Source of the DNA: Salibacterium salarium
GTDB taxonomy: Bacteria > Bacillota > Bacilli > Bacillales > Marinococcaceae
Assembly: GCF_030813635.1 (NCBI RefSeq)
Contig: NZ_JAUSUM010000003.1
Coordinates: 124,001 to 188,000, forward strand
DNA: 64,000 bases
Direction: 5' to 3'
Shown: positions 36,226-47,088 of the stretch, one piece after another
Position numbering within the stretch: position 1 is the first letter of the stretch
Layout: every line of letters begins with the position of its first letter
Program-made: the position numbers and the translations under genes
The notes under the pieces: model-generated
Told to the model about the DNA's origin: nothing
The model's database searches: none
The model's input: the letters and a program-made list of their open reading frames with translations, nothing else

Positions 36226-37728
36226 TTAATTTTTACTCCAATATGCTTCGTTTTGGCGAATCTCCTGTTGAATTTGCCTTGGTCGGGAAGAATCATCAAT
36301 GACAATACATTCTATCCCTTGCATTTCAGCCCAATCCTGCAAATCCTCTGTCGTCAGTGCATAAGACAAACAAGTATGATGAGCCCCACCAGCTAAAATC
36401 CATGATTCCGCTGATTTTTCCAGTGTAGGAGCAGGATCCCAAAGTACTCTTGCAACAGGCAAATGAGGCATATCTTCCTTCACTTCTACCGCTTCTACTT
36501 CATTCAACACCATCCGGTAACGATCACCTAAATCAATAATACAAACATTAACGGCACTTCCCGTTTTACTGTTGAATACGATACGAGAAGGGTCATCCTT
36601 CCCACCCATTGACAATGGTTCCACTTCTATCTTCGGTTTTTCATCAGTTTTTCTTATCGTTGGACAGACCTCCAACATATGTGATCCAAGAATGAGTTCA
36701 TTACCCTCTTCTAAGTGGTACGTGTAATCTTCCATAAAGGAAGTATCTTTTCCATCTGCCATTACTTTCATCGCGCGCACGAGAGCCGCTGTCTTCCAGT
36801 CTCCCTCGCCGCCAAAACCGTATCCTTTTTCCATCAATCTTTGTACGGCAAGACCTGGTAGCTGTTTCATGCCGTGAAGGTCTTCGAAATTCGTAGTAAA
36901 AGCAGTATACCCGCCGTCTTCAAGGAAGGCTTCCATTCCCGCTTCAATCCGGGCTTGTTCACGAACAGCATTCCATTGATTTTCATCGTTAGCTATGTCG
37001 GATGGAATCTCATACGCTTCCTTGTATTCTTTTAGCAATTGTTCTATTTTTTCATCTGTTACACGATCAATGTATTCTACAAGATCCCCGATGCCATGTG
37101 CTTGTACAATCCAGCCGAATGTTATTTCCGCCTCCACTTTATCTCCTTCTGTCACGGCTACATTACGCATGTTATCACCAAAGCGAGCTACTTTTATATT
37201 ACGTCCTTCTGAGAAAGTAACAGCTGCTTTGGACCATCTGCCAATCCTATCTTTAACATCTTTGCGCTGCCAATGCCCCGCTACAACTTTGCGCGGAATA
37301 TCCATTCGTGCCGTCATAAATCCAAATTCTCTGTCCCCATGGGCAGACTGATTCAAATTCATAAAGTCCATATCAATTTTATTCCACGGTATTTCTGCGT
37401 TATATTGTGTATGAAGATGTAATAGTGGTTTTTGTAAAGCCTTCAGACCAGCTATCCAAATTTTTGCCGGGGAGAAGGTGTGCATCCATGTAATGACCCC
37501 TGCGCAATTATTATCACTGTTTGCCTCTTTCATCAATTGTAATATTTCGTCTGAAGTTGTCACTACATCTTTTAGTACGATATTTACATTAACGGAGTCA
37601 TCTTTATTTAACCCTTGTACTATCTCACTCGAATGCGCTTTCACTTCAGCCAGGGTTTCCTCCCCATACAAATGCTGGCTCCCCGTTACAAACCAAATGT
37701 CATAAGATTTTATCTTTAGCATGGCCAT
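36226..37728 (-). CDS. araA: L-arabinose isomerase
   Basis: 500 residues. The N-terminal IWFVTGSQHLYGEETL and the metal/substrate motifs (GYGFGGEGDWKTAALVR, with a metal-ligand glutamate, and MLEVCP) are classical AraA. It converts L-arabinose to L-ribulose, step one of the pathway. Two ATGs are possible: 37728 (AGAGGAG 5 bp upstream) and 37722, which aligns better with Bacillus AraA proteins. The long frame from 37779 overlaps abfA and is rejected. It follows abfA by 23 bp, so both belong to the araNPQ-yesL-abfA-araA transcript. Confidence 0.95.
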   Translation of the reverse strand: MAMLKIKSYDIWFVTGSQHLYGEETLAEVKAHSSEIVQGLNKDDSVNVNIVLKDVVTTSDEILQLMKEANSDNNCAGVITWMHTFSPAKIWIAGLKALQKPLLHLHTQYNAEIPWNKIDMDFMNLNQSAHGDREFGFMTARMDIPRKVVAGHWQRKDVKDRIGRWSKAAVTFSEGRNIKVARFGDNMRNVAVTEGDKVEAEITFGWIVQAHGIGDLVEYIDRVTDEKIEQLLKEYKEAYEIPSDIANDENQWNAVREQARIEAGMEAFLEDGGYTAFTTNFEDLHGMKQLPGLAVQRLMEKGYGFGGEGDWKTAALVRAMKVMADGKDTSFMEDYTYHLEEGNELILGSHMLEVCPTIRKTDEKPKIEVEPLSMGGKDDPSRIVFNSKTGSAVNVCIIDLGDRYRMVLNEVEAVEVKEDMPHLPVARVLWDPAPTLEKSAESWILAGGAHHTCLSYALTTEDLQDWAEMQGIECIVIDDSSRPRQIQQEIRQNEAYWSKN

Positions 37729-37751
37729 CTCCACTCCTCTTTGTTTATTGA

Positions 37752-39287
<1,536 letters not shown>

Positions 39288-39341
39288 TTAAACCAATTTT
39301 CAAAGGTTCAAACAACATGTTTTTACTTTCTCCAACACTTA

Positions 39342-39977
39342 TTAAACAGTATCTTCCATGGCCCTTGCTTGGTACTCAACTTTCTTCACTGAAAATAATG
39401 TAAGTCTCATCGCAGTATAGCTCAGTAAACTTCCGGAAAAGAACAGTACAACCGTCGGCATTATTGCACCTAAATAAACCATTCCTCCTACCAATATAAA
39501 TAACGCTAATGTAATTGGCATACGAACAATTCCAACAATGAAAGCATTTTTAAACTGGTTAGAAACGGAAGCCTCGTAGTGTACATACAGTGGAAATATA
39601 TTAATAGCTACAATCGCAAACAACATAATCACGAAGTAAAAAGCAAAGATAACAACAACGGAGAAATCCATAGACAAATTCAACAGCAACTCGAAGTTAA
39701 AATATAAAATGGAACCTCCTAATATCAATAGCCACCCAATCGCGTTGGCTTTCCAAAAATCATTTTTGAATTGTTTAAAAAATGTTTTAGCAATTGGTAT
39801 TTCTACACTTTCAAGAATCCATTTTCTAGTTACTCCCAGCATAGCTGTCAAAGCCGGAAATGCTCCAAGTACAAATAATCCTGCCAAACTTGAAAGCAAC
39901 CATAACAAATTTAACAATGCTAATCTGGAAAGCCATTTGAATGCATCATCAATCTTTGCAACGGCTCCATCTATCAT
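39342..39977 (-). CDS. YesL-like membrane protein (DUF624)
   Basis: 211 residues with about five hydrophobic helices. LALLNLLWLLSSLAGLFVLG then FPALTAMLGVTRKW is the DUF624/YesL pattern. Members are almost always next to ABC importers for oligosaccharides and may aid assembly or regulation, but no activity is known. Here it lies between araQ and abfA in the arabinose operon, with GGAGGTG before the ATG. Its presence supports an oligosaccharide role for the AraNPQ system. Confidence 0.85.
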   Translation of the reverse strand: MIDGAVAKIDDAFKWLSRLALLNLLWLLSSLAGLFVLGAFPALTAMLGVTRKWILESVEIPIAKTFFKQFKNDFWKANAIGWLLILGGSILYFNFELLLNLSMDFSVVVIFAFYFVIMLFAIVAINIFPLYVHYEASVSNQFKNAFIVGIVRMPITLALFILVGGMVYLGAIMPTVVLFFSGSLLSYTAMRLTLFSVKKVEYQARAMEDTV

Positions 39978-40008
39978 ATGAACACCTCCATCTTTGTTAC
40001 ATCTATGA

Positions 40009-40854
40009 TTAACCTTTTACTCCGCCAACTGTAAGTCCTGAAATAAAGAATCTTTGGAAAAACAAAAACAAGATAATGATAGGCACAATGGTCAATACCG
40101 AGCCTGAAAACAGTAGTTCATAGTTATTCCCGTAAGGCGTAAGCAATGTAGCAAGTCCTATCGGCAGCGTGAACATATCGCTCGATCTTAACACTAATAG
40201 TGGCCATAAAAAGTTATTCCAACTTGTCAAACCTTGCAATATAGCCATTGCTGCAAAAGAGGGACCCATTAACGGAGCCATAATTTTGAAGAATATCCCG
40301 TACTCCGTACATCCGTCTATTCTAGCTGACTCCATAAGTTCTTTCGGAAGTCCAATACAATATTGTCTAAAAAAGAATACAGCGATAGGTGCTACAATAA
40401 GCGGTAGCATTACTGCTAAATAGGAATCTATTAACCCCAACGTAATCATCAGTTGGTACAATGGAAGCATTAATATTTCAAATGGGATCATTAGAATGAA
40501 CAATACAAGAACAAAGAGTACATTCCTCCCTTTGAAATTGTACATAGCCAGCGCATAACCAACCATAGAGGAAAAGAAAAGGGACAAAACTATTAACATA
40601 CTGCTAATTAAAATACTGTTGATGTACCATCTCCAATATTGCTGTCCATTATCTGAAAATATGGAAAGGTAGTTACTAAAAGTTAATTCCGCTGGGTTAA
40701 AAAATAGGGATAACCCTTCTCGCATTAGGTCTGATGCTGGACGTAATGAAGCGATAAGCAAAGATATAATAGGGAACAAGGCAATTAGGGTAATTATGGC
40801 AAATATTGTTGTGATGAGTATAGACACCCATTTTTCTTTTTTTTCTGTAGTCAT
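40009..40854 (-). CDS. araQ: Arabino-oligosaccharide importer permease AraQ
   Basis: 281 residues, about six helices, MalG-type. The EAA loop is present as KELMESARIDGCTEYGIFFK (about residues 179-198). CUT1 family. The ATG at 40854 lies 7 bp after the araP stop codon; the longer frame from 40887 overlaps araP and lacks a better site. Works with AraP and the AraN binding protein. No dedicated ATPase is encoded here, as in Bacillus, where MsmX energises several CUT1 importers. Confidence 0.9.
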   Translation of the reverse strand: MTTEKKEKWVSILITTIFAIITLIALFPIISLLIASLRPASDLMREGLSLFFNPAELTFSNYLSIFSDNGQQYWRWYINSILISSMLIVLSLFFSSMVGYALAMYNFKGRNVLFVLVLFILMIPFEILMLPLYQLMITLGLIDSYLAVMLPLIVAPIAVFFFRQYCIGLPKELMESARIDGCTEYGIFFKIMAPLMGPSFAAMAILQGLTSWNNFLWPLLVLRSSDMFTLPIGLATLLTPYGNNYELLFSGSVLTIVPIIILFLFFQRFFISGLTVGGVKG

Positions 40855-40861
40855 TGCCTTC

Positions 40862-41797
40862 TCAATCCTCCTTAAATGCTCCGACAAATTTGAGCTGAAT
40901 AATGCTCACGATGAAAATGATAAGCATCAGTACAACTCCTATTGCTGCCCCGAATCCCATATCATTTTGCGATATTCCTTCCTGGTAAATATAACCTACT
41001 ACAGTCAATCCTATATTCCCGGGAGAATTTGCCTGCCAAAATACAAAACTTTCTTCGAACATTCGAAAGCCGTTAATTATTGATATAGTAGACACAAAAA
41101 TAACCACAGGTTTTAATGATGGTAACGTGACATAAAAGAATTTTTGAATAGGGTTAGCTCCATCAATATCCGCTGCTTCGTATAATTCATCAGAAACATT
41201 TTGAAGACCAGCTAAAAAATAGAGAATATTTACCCCCATCCAACGCCATGAAGCCAATAAAACCATTAAAAACATCCCAGATACAGAACCGTATCTCCAA
41301 TCAATAGGTGATATACCGAAAAAACCTAAAACTTCATTTGCCACAGCTGAATCTGACTCACCAAACATCATTCTAAAAATAACACCTGCTACAATGACAG
41401 AAGTCAAAGCCGGTACAAATAATGACGCTCGAAAAAAGTTCTTGAACTTCAATAGTTTACTATTTAGAAATACCGCTAAAACAACTGGTGCGGCAACGAG
41501 AATAAGAACAGTAAACAACACGTACACGCTTGTATTTAGAAGAGCTCTGTAAAACGTTGGGTTAAGTAAACGTTCATAGTTGTCAAACCCTATAAATGTT
41601 GTTTGACCCGGCAGCACTTGTTGAAAACTCATAACAAACGCTTGAATCATTGGATATAAAAACAACAGTAAAAAAGAAATAACAAAGGGCGTAACAAACA
41701 CATAAGGTGCTATTTTCCTTGAAGTTAAAAATGCCGTAAGTTTTGAGGGACGTTTATTCCTTACTCTTTGTGTATCAGTAGAGGTGGATGGTTCCAT
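40862..41797 (-). CDS. araP: Arabino-oligosaccharide importer permease AraP
   Basis: 311 residues, about six helices, MalF-type. The EAA loop reads DELYEAADIDGANPIQKFFY (about residues 206-225). A cytosolic basic N-terminus precedes the first helix. It forms the channel with AraQ. AAGGAGG lies before the ATG. Encoded between araN and araQ, the same order as in B. subtilis. Confidence 0.91.
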   Translation of the reverse strand: MEPSTSTDTQRVRNKRPSKLTAFLTSRKIAPYVFVTPFVISFLLLFLYPMIQAFVMSFQQVLPGQTTFIGFDNYERLLNPTFYRALLNTSVYVLFTVLILVAAPVVLAVFLNSKLLKFKNFFRASLFVPALTSVIVAGVIFRMMFGESDSAVANEVLGFFGISPIDWRYGSVSGMFLMVLLASWRWMGVNILYFLAGLQNVSDELYEAADIDGANPIQKFFYVTLPSLKPVVIFVSTISIINGFRMFEESFVFWQANSPGNIGLTVVGYIYQEGISQNDMGFGAAIGVVLMLIIFIVSIIQLKFVGAFKED

Positions 41798-41886
41798 ATA
41801 AATGTCCTCCTTCCATTTCTTTCTGACTTAAAGTAATAGGGAAGGAAGCAAAAGAGGACGTATCCTCTTTTGCTTCACACCTTCCA

Positions 41887-43233
41887 TTATTCATCAGACA
41901 TTCCACTTCTTACTGAATCTGCCGCCTCTTCAAGTGCCTCTTGCGGCGTTCTGCTTTCTTGTCTTATGGCATTATTTAACACGTTCGTATTAATTTCATT
42001 TGTTGCATCTGAAGTTTCTGGAGTGATATTCAATCCTTCTACTTCATCATTTAATTCCAATAACATGTCAAAAATATCATCATGAAAATACTCGTAATAT
42101 TGGTTTGATTCTCCTACTTCTTCGCTATCCCACACTGAGTGCATTGGTGGATCGAACCCTAACTCTGTCCAAAGATCAATATTTCCTTCTTCCGTAAGCT
42201 TCGCTTCAGCCAAAAACTCTTTTGCTAGATCAGGATTTTCTGTTTGATTTGTGACAACAGTACCTGTACCGCCCATTCCTGCTGTTCTATTTCCATCTTC
42301 TTCCCATTTTGGAAGAGGTCGAACTTGCATTTTCCCTTCTAAGTCTTCCATGTAGTCAATAAATCTTCCCATATACCACATCGGCATTAACAGTGAAGCA
42401 GCCCCTCCATCATTCATATAGCCATAGTATTGTTCCTCATGGTGATCACCGCCAGGAGCTGTTTCTGCAATTTCGTGTTCGTAAATTAAGTCCTTCATAA
42501 ACTGTAATGTCTCAACGTTTGTTTCGTTATCTAAAGTAACTTCTCCATCTTCATTAAAGTAATCTGATTCCTGTTGAGCAATGAGCGGCCAAAACGTGAA
42601 TTGGTCCGTTGTTTCAATGGTTGTCATCATTGCATCTGTATTTTCAGTGACTTGTTTACCAGCTTCAATATAATCGTCCCACGTTTCTATCGAATCAATA
42701 TCTACACCAGCTTCATCCATAATTTCTTCGTTATAATACATAACAGATGCCCCGACGTGATAAGGTAGCCCATAATAGTTATCATCTTTAGAATATAAGT
42801 CGAGTCTTCCAGTAACCATATCATCTAGCACAGGCTCTACTTGATCATTCATAGATTCAAACTGTGGTTCACCTTCAAGAAAACTTCCAAAATGACTGAC
42901 TTCTATATCAGCTATATCTGGTGCCCCTTCTCCTGACTGTAATGCCAAGCGCAAATTATTATTCATTTGATCAATAGGAAAAACTTCTGCAGTTAATTCG
43001 ATTTGCCTATCGGGGTTATTTTCATTCCAACGTTCTACAGCCGGTTGATAAATTCCAATATGTTGTTCGTTAAACGTCCAAAAAGTCAATTCAGTAGCGT
43101 CTTCAGCATCTCCCCCGATAACTTCCGTTTCTTCGGCGTCACCACCAGCTTCTTCTCCTCCGCTTCCATCATTTCCGCCACAACCTGTTATAAAAAGGAT
43201 TGGCACGAGAGCTAAACCAACAAATTTTTTCAT
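41887..43233 (-). CDS. araN: Arabino-oligosaccharide-binding lipoprotein AraN
   Basis: 448 residues. The start MKKFVGLALVPILFITGCGG is a lipoprotein signal with modified Cys18, followed by a Gly/Glu/Asp-rich linker. The rest is a family-1 extracellular solute-binding protein (ELTFWTFNEQHIGIYQPAVE, then MWYMGRFIDYME). It delivers arabinose oligomers to AraPQ. The start is placed at 43233 since AAGAGGGGGAAG precedes it and the lipobox fits; the frame to 43308 crosses AraR boxes and is rejected. First gene of the main ara operon. Confidence 0.92.
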   Translation of the reverse strand: MKKFVGLALVPILFITGCGGNDGSGGEEAGGDAEETEVIGGDAEDATELTFWTFNEQHIGIYQPAVERWNENNPDRQIELTAEVFPIDQMNNNLRLALQSGEGAPDIADIEVSHFGSFLEGEPQFESMNDQVEPVLDDMVTGRLDLYSKDDNYYGLPYHVGASVMYYNEEIMDEAGVDIDSIETWDDYIEAGKQVTENTDAMMTTIETTDQFTFWPLIAQQESDYFNEDGEVTLDNETNVETLQFMKDLIYEHEIAETAPGGDHHEEQYYGYMNDGGAASLLMPMWYMGRFIDYMEDLEGKMQVRPLPKWEEDGNRTAGMGGTGTVVTNQTENPDLAKEFLAEAKLTEEGNIDLWTELGFDPPMHSVWDSEEVGESNQYYEYFHDDIFDMLLELNDEVEGLNITPETSDATNEINTNVLNNAIRQESRTPQEALEEAADSVRSGMSDE

Positions 43234-43276
43234 TTTTCTTCCCCCTCTTAATATTATTATGAAAATTTCAACAATA

Positions 43277-43292
43277 ATCGGTACATACAAAT
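43277..43292. promoter_or_regulatory. AraR-box-like site 1 of araN/araR region
   Basis: ATCGGTACATACAAAT, right half identical to the AraR consensus ATTTGTACGTACAAAT. It lies 44 bp upstream of araN. Confidence 0.6.
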
Positions 43293-43294
43293 TG

Positions 43295-43310
43295 TTTTGT
43301 TCGTACAACT
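43295..43310. promoter_or_regulatory. AraR-box-like site 2 of araN/araR region
   Basis: TTTTGTTCGTACAACT, two bases after site 1. A pair of close sites suggests cooperative binding. Confidence 0.65.
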
Positions 43311-43333
43311 AATTTAATAGTTATAACAAATGC

Positions 43334-43349
43334 AAACTTGTACGTATAA
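43334..43349. promoter_or_regulatory. AraR-box-like site 3 of araN/araR region
   Basis: AACTTGTACGTATAAG, identical over 16 bases to the site upstream of araL at 47090-47105. Confidence 0.7.
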
Positions 43350-43382
43350 GATATTTATATTAAAACACACCCTAACTATAAT

Positions 43383-43396
43383 TGCAACCGCTTTCT
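43383..43396. promoter_or_regulatory. Possible CcpA cre site
   Basis: TGCAACCGCTTTCT agrees with the cre pattern at 12 of 14 positions, with the central CG intact. It lies between the araN and araR start regions, where glucose repression would be expected. Confidence 0.4.
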
Positions 43397-43482
43397 CAAA
43401 GATTTTAAAAATCTTATCAATAATTATCAACTTAAGTAACATAATGTAGAAACTTTTTATTCTTTTACTGAAATTACATTTC

Positions 43483-43498
43483 AGGTTGTACGCTCAAG
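43483..43498. promoter_or_regulatory. AraR-box-like site near araR
   Basis: AGGTTGTACGCTCAAG, 48 bp upstream of the araR start, likely for self-repression. The right half is degenerate. Confidence 0.5.
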
Positions 43499-43545
43499 CA
43501 TGTTATACTATAATAAATCCAAGTAGGCTCTCAGTGAGGTGGAAT

Positions 43546-44649
43546 ATGACTCCCAAATATAAAAACGTGAAACAATACATTCAATCAAAAATTTTAGATG
43601 GTTCTTTTCAAGCCCATCAAAAAATTAATTCGGAATATGAGTTAGTCCAATATTTTGATGTAAGTCGCCACACCATAAGACAAGCAATTGGCGAACTTGT
43701 AAGTGAAGGATGGTTGTACCGTGAGCATGGTGTCGGTACTTTTTGTGCCGACCGCTCCAAAATGTTACAACAACCATCCAGAAAAAGTATCGCAATTATT
43801 ACTACCTATATCTCTGATTACATTTTTCCTTATATTATTCGAGGCGCAGAAAGCTATTTAAGTGAAAAAGGATACAATGTCATTCTTTTCAGTACAAATA
43901 ATGATTTGGAAAAAGAAAAAACAGCACTCGAAAATATTTTGAGTCAACATGTAGAAGGCGTTATTGTAGAACCAACTCGAAGTGCGTTCACTAACCCCAA
44001 TATTAATTACTATTTGAACCTAGAAAATCAAAATATCCCTTATGTTATGATGAATGCTTATTATGAAGAGCTAGAGCCTGTCTATCTCGTAATGGACGAT
44101 GAACGAGGAGGCTTTATCCAGTCAGAACACTTAATTGAATTAGGGCACCGTGATATTATAGGTATTTTTAAAAATGACGATATTCAAGGAAGCCGCAGAA
44201 TGAAGGGCTTTTTGAAGGCTCACCGCCAGCATCAAGTGCCTGTAGACCCGAATCGGATTATTACGTATTCTACTTCAGAGAAATTTGAAAAACCTATAGA
44301 AGAAGTAAGAAAATTACTCTCTTATAATACAAATCGACCTACAGCTATTGTCTGCTACAACGATGAATTGATTATTCAAATATTAAATGTTATACGAGAA
44401 AAAAACCTTTCTGTTCCTGGAGACCTCTCTATCATAGGTTTCGATGATTCACACTTTACAGAAGCTACCGAAATTAAATTCACTTCCATGAAACATCCTA
44501 AGATGAAAATGGGAGAAGATGCAGCTAGTATCATCGTAGATCTTATTGAAAATCAGCCGGATGGTAAATCAAAATCAGTTGTTTACGAACCTGAACTTGT
44601 TTTAAGACATTCTACCTCGCGTCCGGAAACAGATACACTTAAGATTTAA
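43546..44649 (+). CDS. araR: Arabinose repressor AraR
   Basis: 367 residues. An N-terminal GntR-type winged helix (KYKNVKQYIQSKILDGSF, then YFDVSRHTIRQAIGELVSEG) is fused to a LacI/GalR-type sugar-binding domain (IAIITTYISDYIFPYIIRGA near residue 82; SIIGFDDSHFTEA near residue 300). This chimeric layout is the defining feature of AraR. Without arabinose it blocks the ara promoters. The ATG at 43546 is chosen for the GTGAGGTGG site 5 bp before it; the longer frame from 43486 begins inside an operator. Divergent from araN. Confidence 0.94.
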   Translation: MTPKYKNVKQYIQSKILDGSFQAHQKINSEYELVQYFDVSRHTIRQAIGELVSEGWLYREHGVGTFCADRSKMLQQPSRKSIAIITTYISDYIFPYIIRGAESYLSEKGYNVILFSTNNDLEKEKTALENILSQHVEGVIVEPTRSAFTNPNINYYLNLENQNIPYVMMNAYYEELEPVYLVMDDERGGFIQSEHLIELGHRDIIGIFKNDDIQGSRRMKGFLKAHRQHQVPVDPNRIITYSTSEKFEKPIEEVRKLLSYNTNRPTAIVCYNDELIIQILNVIREKNLSVPGDLSIIGFDDSHFTEATEIKFTSMKHPKMKMGEDAASIIVDLIENQPDGKSKSVVYEPELVLRHSTSRPETDTLKI

Positions 44650-44679
44650 CAAAGACTCCAAAAAACTACCATAAATCGC

Positions 44680-44720
44680 AGCAGCCGCAATGAATAATCA
44701 TAACGGCTGCTTTCTTTTTT
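44680..44720 (+). terminator. Terminator of araR
   Basis: AGCAGCCG pairs with CGGCTGCT around 16 bases, followed by TTCTTTTTTT. Confidence 0.85.
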
Positions 44721-44761
44721 TGATAATAAGAATTGTTGAAAGCGGGTAAGGCTGAGGAGAC

Positions 44762-44792
44762 AAAAACAGCCACAGTATTTGAAATCACTGTG
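44762..44792 (-). terminator. Terminator of the small membrane gene
   Basis: CACAGT pairs with ACTGTG around GATTTCAAAT (minus strand) and is followed by GCTGTTTTTG. It overlaps the stop codon of the gene at 44785. Confidence 0.65.
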
Positions 44793-44964
44793 ACTGTGGG
44801 TTGTCTTGGTTCTTGCCTGCAAAAAACGCAGAAAACAGTAGAAAGACTGTTCCTAAACCAAAGCCTACAACCGATGAATATTCAAAGATATTTTTTAAGG
44901 CGAGTCCACCAAGAATGAATGCACCACCTAACAATATAAACGCAGAAGTATAATTTTTCTTCAT
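44785..44964 (-). CDS. Two-helix small membrane protein, unknown
   Basis: 59 residues, starting MKKNYTSAFILLGGAFILGG. Two hydrophobic segments (about residues 7-24 and 30-50) are separated by the short KNIFEYSS turn, and the tail KNQDNPQSQ is polar. AGAGGTTGA lies before the ATG and a hairpin overlaps the stop, so it looks like a complete small gene. I do not recognise the family. It lies between araR and araLM on the minus strand with no clear functional tie. Confidence 0.65.
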   Translation of the reverse strand: MKKNYTSAFILLGGAFILGGLALKNIFEYSSVVGFGLGTVFLLFSAFFAGKNQDNPQSQ

Positions 44965-45060
44965 AATTTCTCAACCTCTTTTACTCAAAGTATACTATAC
45001 AAACTTGTTTGTTAAAAACCTTGTTGAAAAAATCAGTAAAGTTTACGAAAACAACCTTAT

Positions 45061-46263
45061 TTATATAGGATATACCGTATTTTTCTGTGTTGAAACATTT
45101 ATTAATTTTAAACCCGTACAACGATCTCTTAAATGATATGCTTCATTTAAACTTGCTTGAACCAGTTCCCCGCTAATCCCCATTTCTTTCGGATCAACTG
45201 GCCCACCTGCTTTTTGTAACCAACCCTTTATTTCATCGGAATCAGGCATTTGCTCAACTTGTTCTTGTATAGTGGTTCCATATTCCAGCAGTCGTTCTTT
45301 CCATTCTGGGTGCTCCGTTAATGCTAAAAGAGCTGGTTCTTGTAAGTAGCTCTTATATAAGTCACTGATGATGGCAGTCGCTACCCCCACCTTAGCACCG
45401 TGTAATAATTGTTTTTCATCTTTTTTCAATAAATCCATCTCCCAATAGTGAGACAAGTGATGCTCGCCCCCAGATGCCGGTCTCGAGTAATCAAGGGCAA
45501 GCATGACCAACCCAGATTGAATTAATGCCTCCATTAACACTTCAATTCCATGTTCTTCGTTCTTTTCCAGTTCATCAATATGTTCCACGCATTTTTTCAA
45601 AGCCTGTCTTGTAATGTTTGCTGCTAATTCATTGTACGGTTCCCCACCTACCAGGTAAGAAATGTTCCAATCTAAGATTGAGGTTACTTTCCCAATCATA
45701 TCTCCGAAACCAGCAGCCGTCATTTTTCTAGGAGCTTCCTTAAGTACATTCAAATCAGCAAAAACAGCAACGGGATTACTAGTTTGAACCGTCTTTTTCA
45801 CACCTTGTAAAATAATCGGAGCCCCTCTTGAAGTAAAGCCATCAACAGAAGCTGCAGTCGGAATAGAGATAAACGGCACTTTCATTTTGCTGCTGACAAA
45901 ACGAGTGATGTCATGAATTGTTCCAGACCCTACCGCTAAAAAACAATCGACAGATGGGGAAGTATGTACAAACACTTGCATCATGGTTTCTTCATTTGCT
46001 ATTGCATGCCCGTGGCGATCCTCTGGAAGAACCATAACCTCCACATCTATTTTTGCTTCCTTCAAATACTCCATAAGCTTATTTCCTGCGGCTTCTTTTG
46101 TATTTTTATCCATAATGAGCATCAATTGTTGGTAGTCTTTTTCTTTAATAAAAGCTGGAACTCGGCGAAGACTTTCTTTTTCCACTTCCATATGATCAAT
46201 TGGTATAGAACGGCCGGATAAACATTCTTTTTCAAGCTTATAAATCAAATCGTTTTTTACCAT
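45061..46263 (-). CDS. araM: sn-Glycerol-1-phosphate dehydrogenase AraM
   Basis: 400 residues. Iron-alcohol-dehydrogenase-like fold. AVGSGTIHDITRFVS (about residues 110-124) binds NAD(P)H, SIPTAASVDGFTSRGAPI follows, and metal ligands include the aspartate in GFGDMIGK and histidines in GGEHHLSHYWEM. It reduces dihydroxyacetone phosphate to sn-glycerol-1-phosphate, the mirror image of the usual bacterial form, and in Bacillus feeds the heptaprenylglyceryl phosphate lipid. The araL stop and araM start share one base (TGATG), so translation is coupled. The ATG at 46263 is preferred over a GTG one codon earlier. Confidence 0.92.
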   Translation of the reverse strand: MVKNDLIYKLEKECLSGRSIPIDHMEVEKESLRRVPAFIKEKDYQQLMLIMDKNTKEAAGNKLMEYLKEAKIDVEVMVLPEDRHGHAIANEETMMQVFVHTSPSVDCFLAVGSGTIHDITRFVSSKMKVPFISIPTAASVDGFTSRGAPIILQGVKKTVQTSNPVAVFADLNVLKEAPRKMTAAGFGDMIGKVTSILDWNISYLVGGEPYNELAANITRQALKKCVEHIDELEKNEEHGIEVLMEALIQSGLVMLALDYSRPASGGEHHLSHYWEMDLLKKDEKQLLHGAKVGVATAIISDLYKSYLQEPALLALTEHPEWKERLLEYGTTIQEQVEQMPDSDEIKGWLQKAGGPVDPKEMGISGELVQASLNEAYHLRDRCTGLKLINVSTQKNTVYPI

Positions 46264-47066
46264 CACATTTCCTCCTTTAGATCAGCATTGCAGAGTGACG
46301 CAATTGACGGGAGAATAAAGTCCAAGCAGCCACTATAACTTTCTGCCTGCTCTCTGTTCGTCCCGCCAGTCAATACGAGAACAGTTGTGAAACCAAATAA
46401 CTCACCCATTGCCATATCAGAACCTAAACTATCTCCAATAATCACACATTTTTCAGGTTCCAAGCGCAATTGTTTCATCGCCTCATCTACCATGAAATGT
46501 GAAGGTTTTCCGACTACGACATCTGCACGTCTATTCGTTGCGCTTTCTATCGCCCCCAGTATTCCACCAACATCTATCGCCTCACCCGTTTCCGCAGGAA
46601 AAGATTTATCACTATTTGTAGCTATGATACGCGCTCCCGCTCGAACTGCTTTAAAGGCATCGTTTAAATCTGCATACGTTAGTTGTTCATGTAGTGAAAC
46701 AACTAGCAAGTCTGCTTCTGTTGGTTTTTTAGCTATTTGAACCTCGGCTTCTTCTAGCTCTTCTATAAGCCCAATTTCCCCAAGCACCCAGACTGATTTT
46801 GTTGGATAATTCGTACGTAAAAATTGAGCTGCGACATATGACGATAAGATAATTTCTTCCTTTTCAGCAGAAATTCCAGCCTTCATCAATTTATCTGTGG
46901 CCATTTTTCTCGAAATATTTCCACGATTACTGAAAAATAGAATCTTTTTCCCATTCGTCCGCAATTCTTCGATAACTTCTTTTGCGCCCTCTATTAGATG
47001 ATTTCCTCTAAACACTGTTCCGTCTATATCGATCAACACACCCTTGATTTCCTCAAGATTTTTCAT
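46263..47066 (-). CDS. araL: HAD-IIA phosphatase AraL
   Basis: 267 residues. NagD-type HAD phosphatase: motif I LIDIDGTVFRG, motif II FFSNRGN, motif III/IV GKPSHF and IIGDSLGSDMAMG, with a C2 cap between. Bacillus AraL removes phosphate from sugar phosphates and is thought to relieve build-up of toxic arabinose-pathway intermediates. It stands with araM apart from the main operon, under its own AraR-type site. RBS is a G5 run 6 bp before the ATG. Confidence 0.9.
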   Translation of the reverse strand: MKNLEEIKGVLIDIDGTVFRGNHLIEGAKEVIEELRTNGKKILFFSNRGNISRKMATDKLMKAGISAEKEEIILSSYVAAQFLRTNYPTKSVWVLGEIGLIEELEEAEVQIAKKPTEADLLVVSLHEQLTYADLNDAFKAVRAGARIIATNSDKSFPAETGEAIDVGGILGAIESATNRRADVVVGKPSHFMVDEAMKQLRLEPEKCVIIGDSLGSDMAMGELFGFTTVLVLTGGTNREQAESYSGCLDFILPSIASLCNADLKEEM

Positions 47067-47088
47067 GTAAGCCCCCTACTAAACAAGA

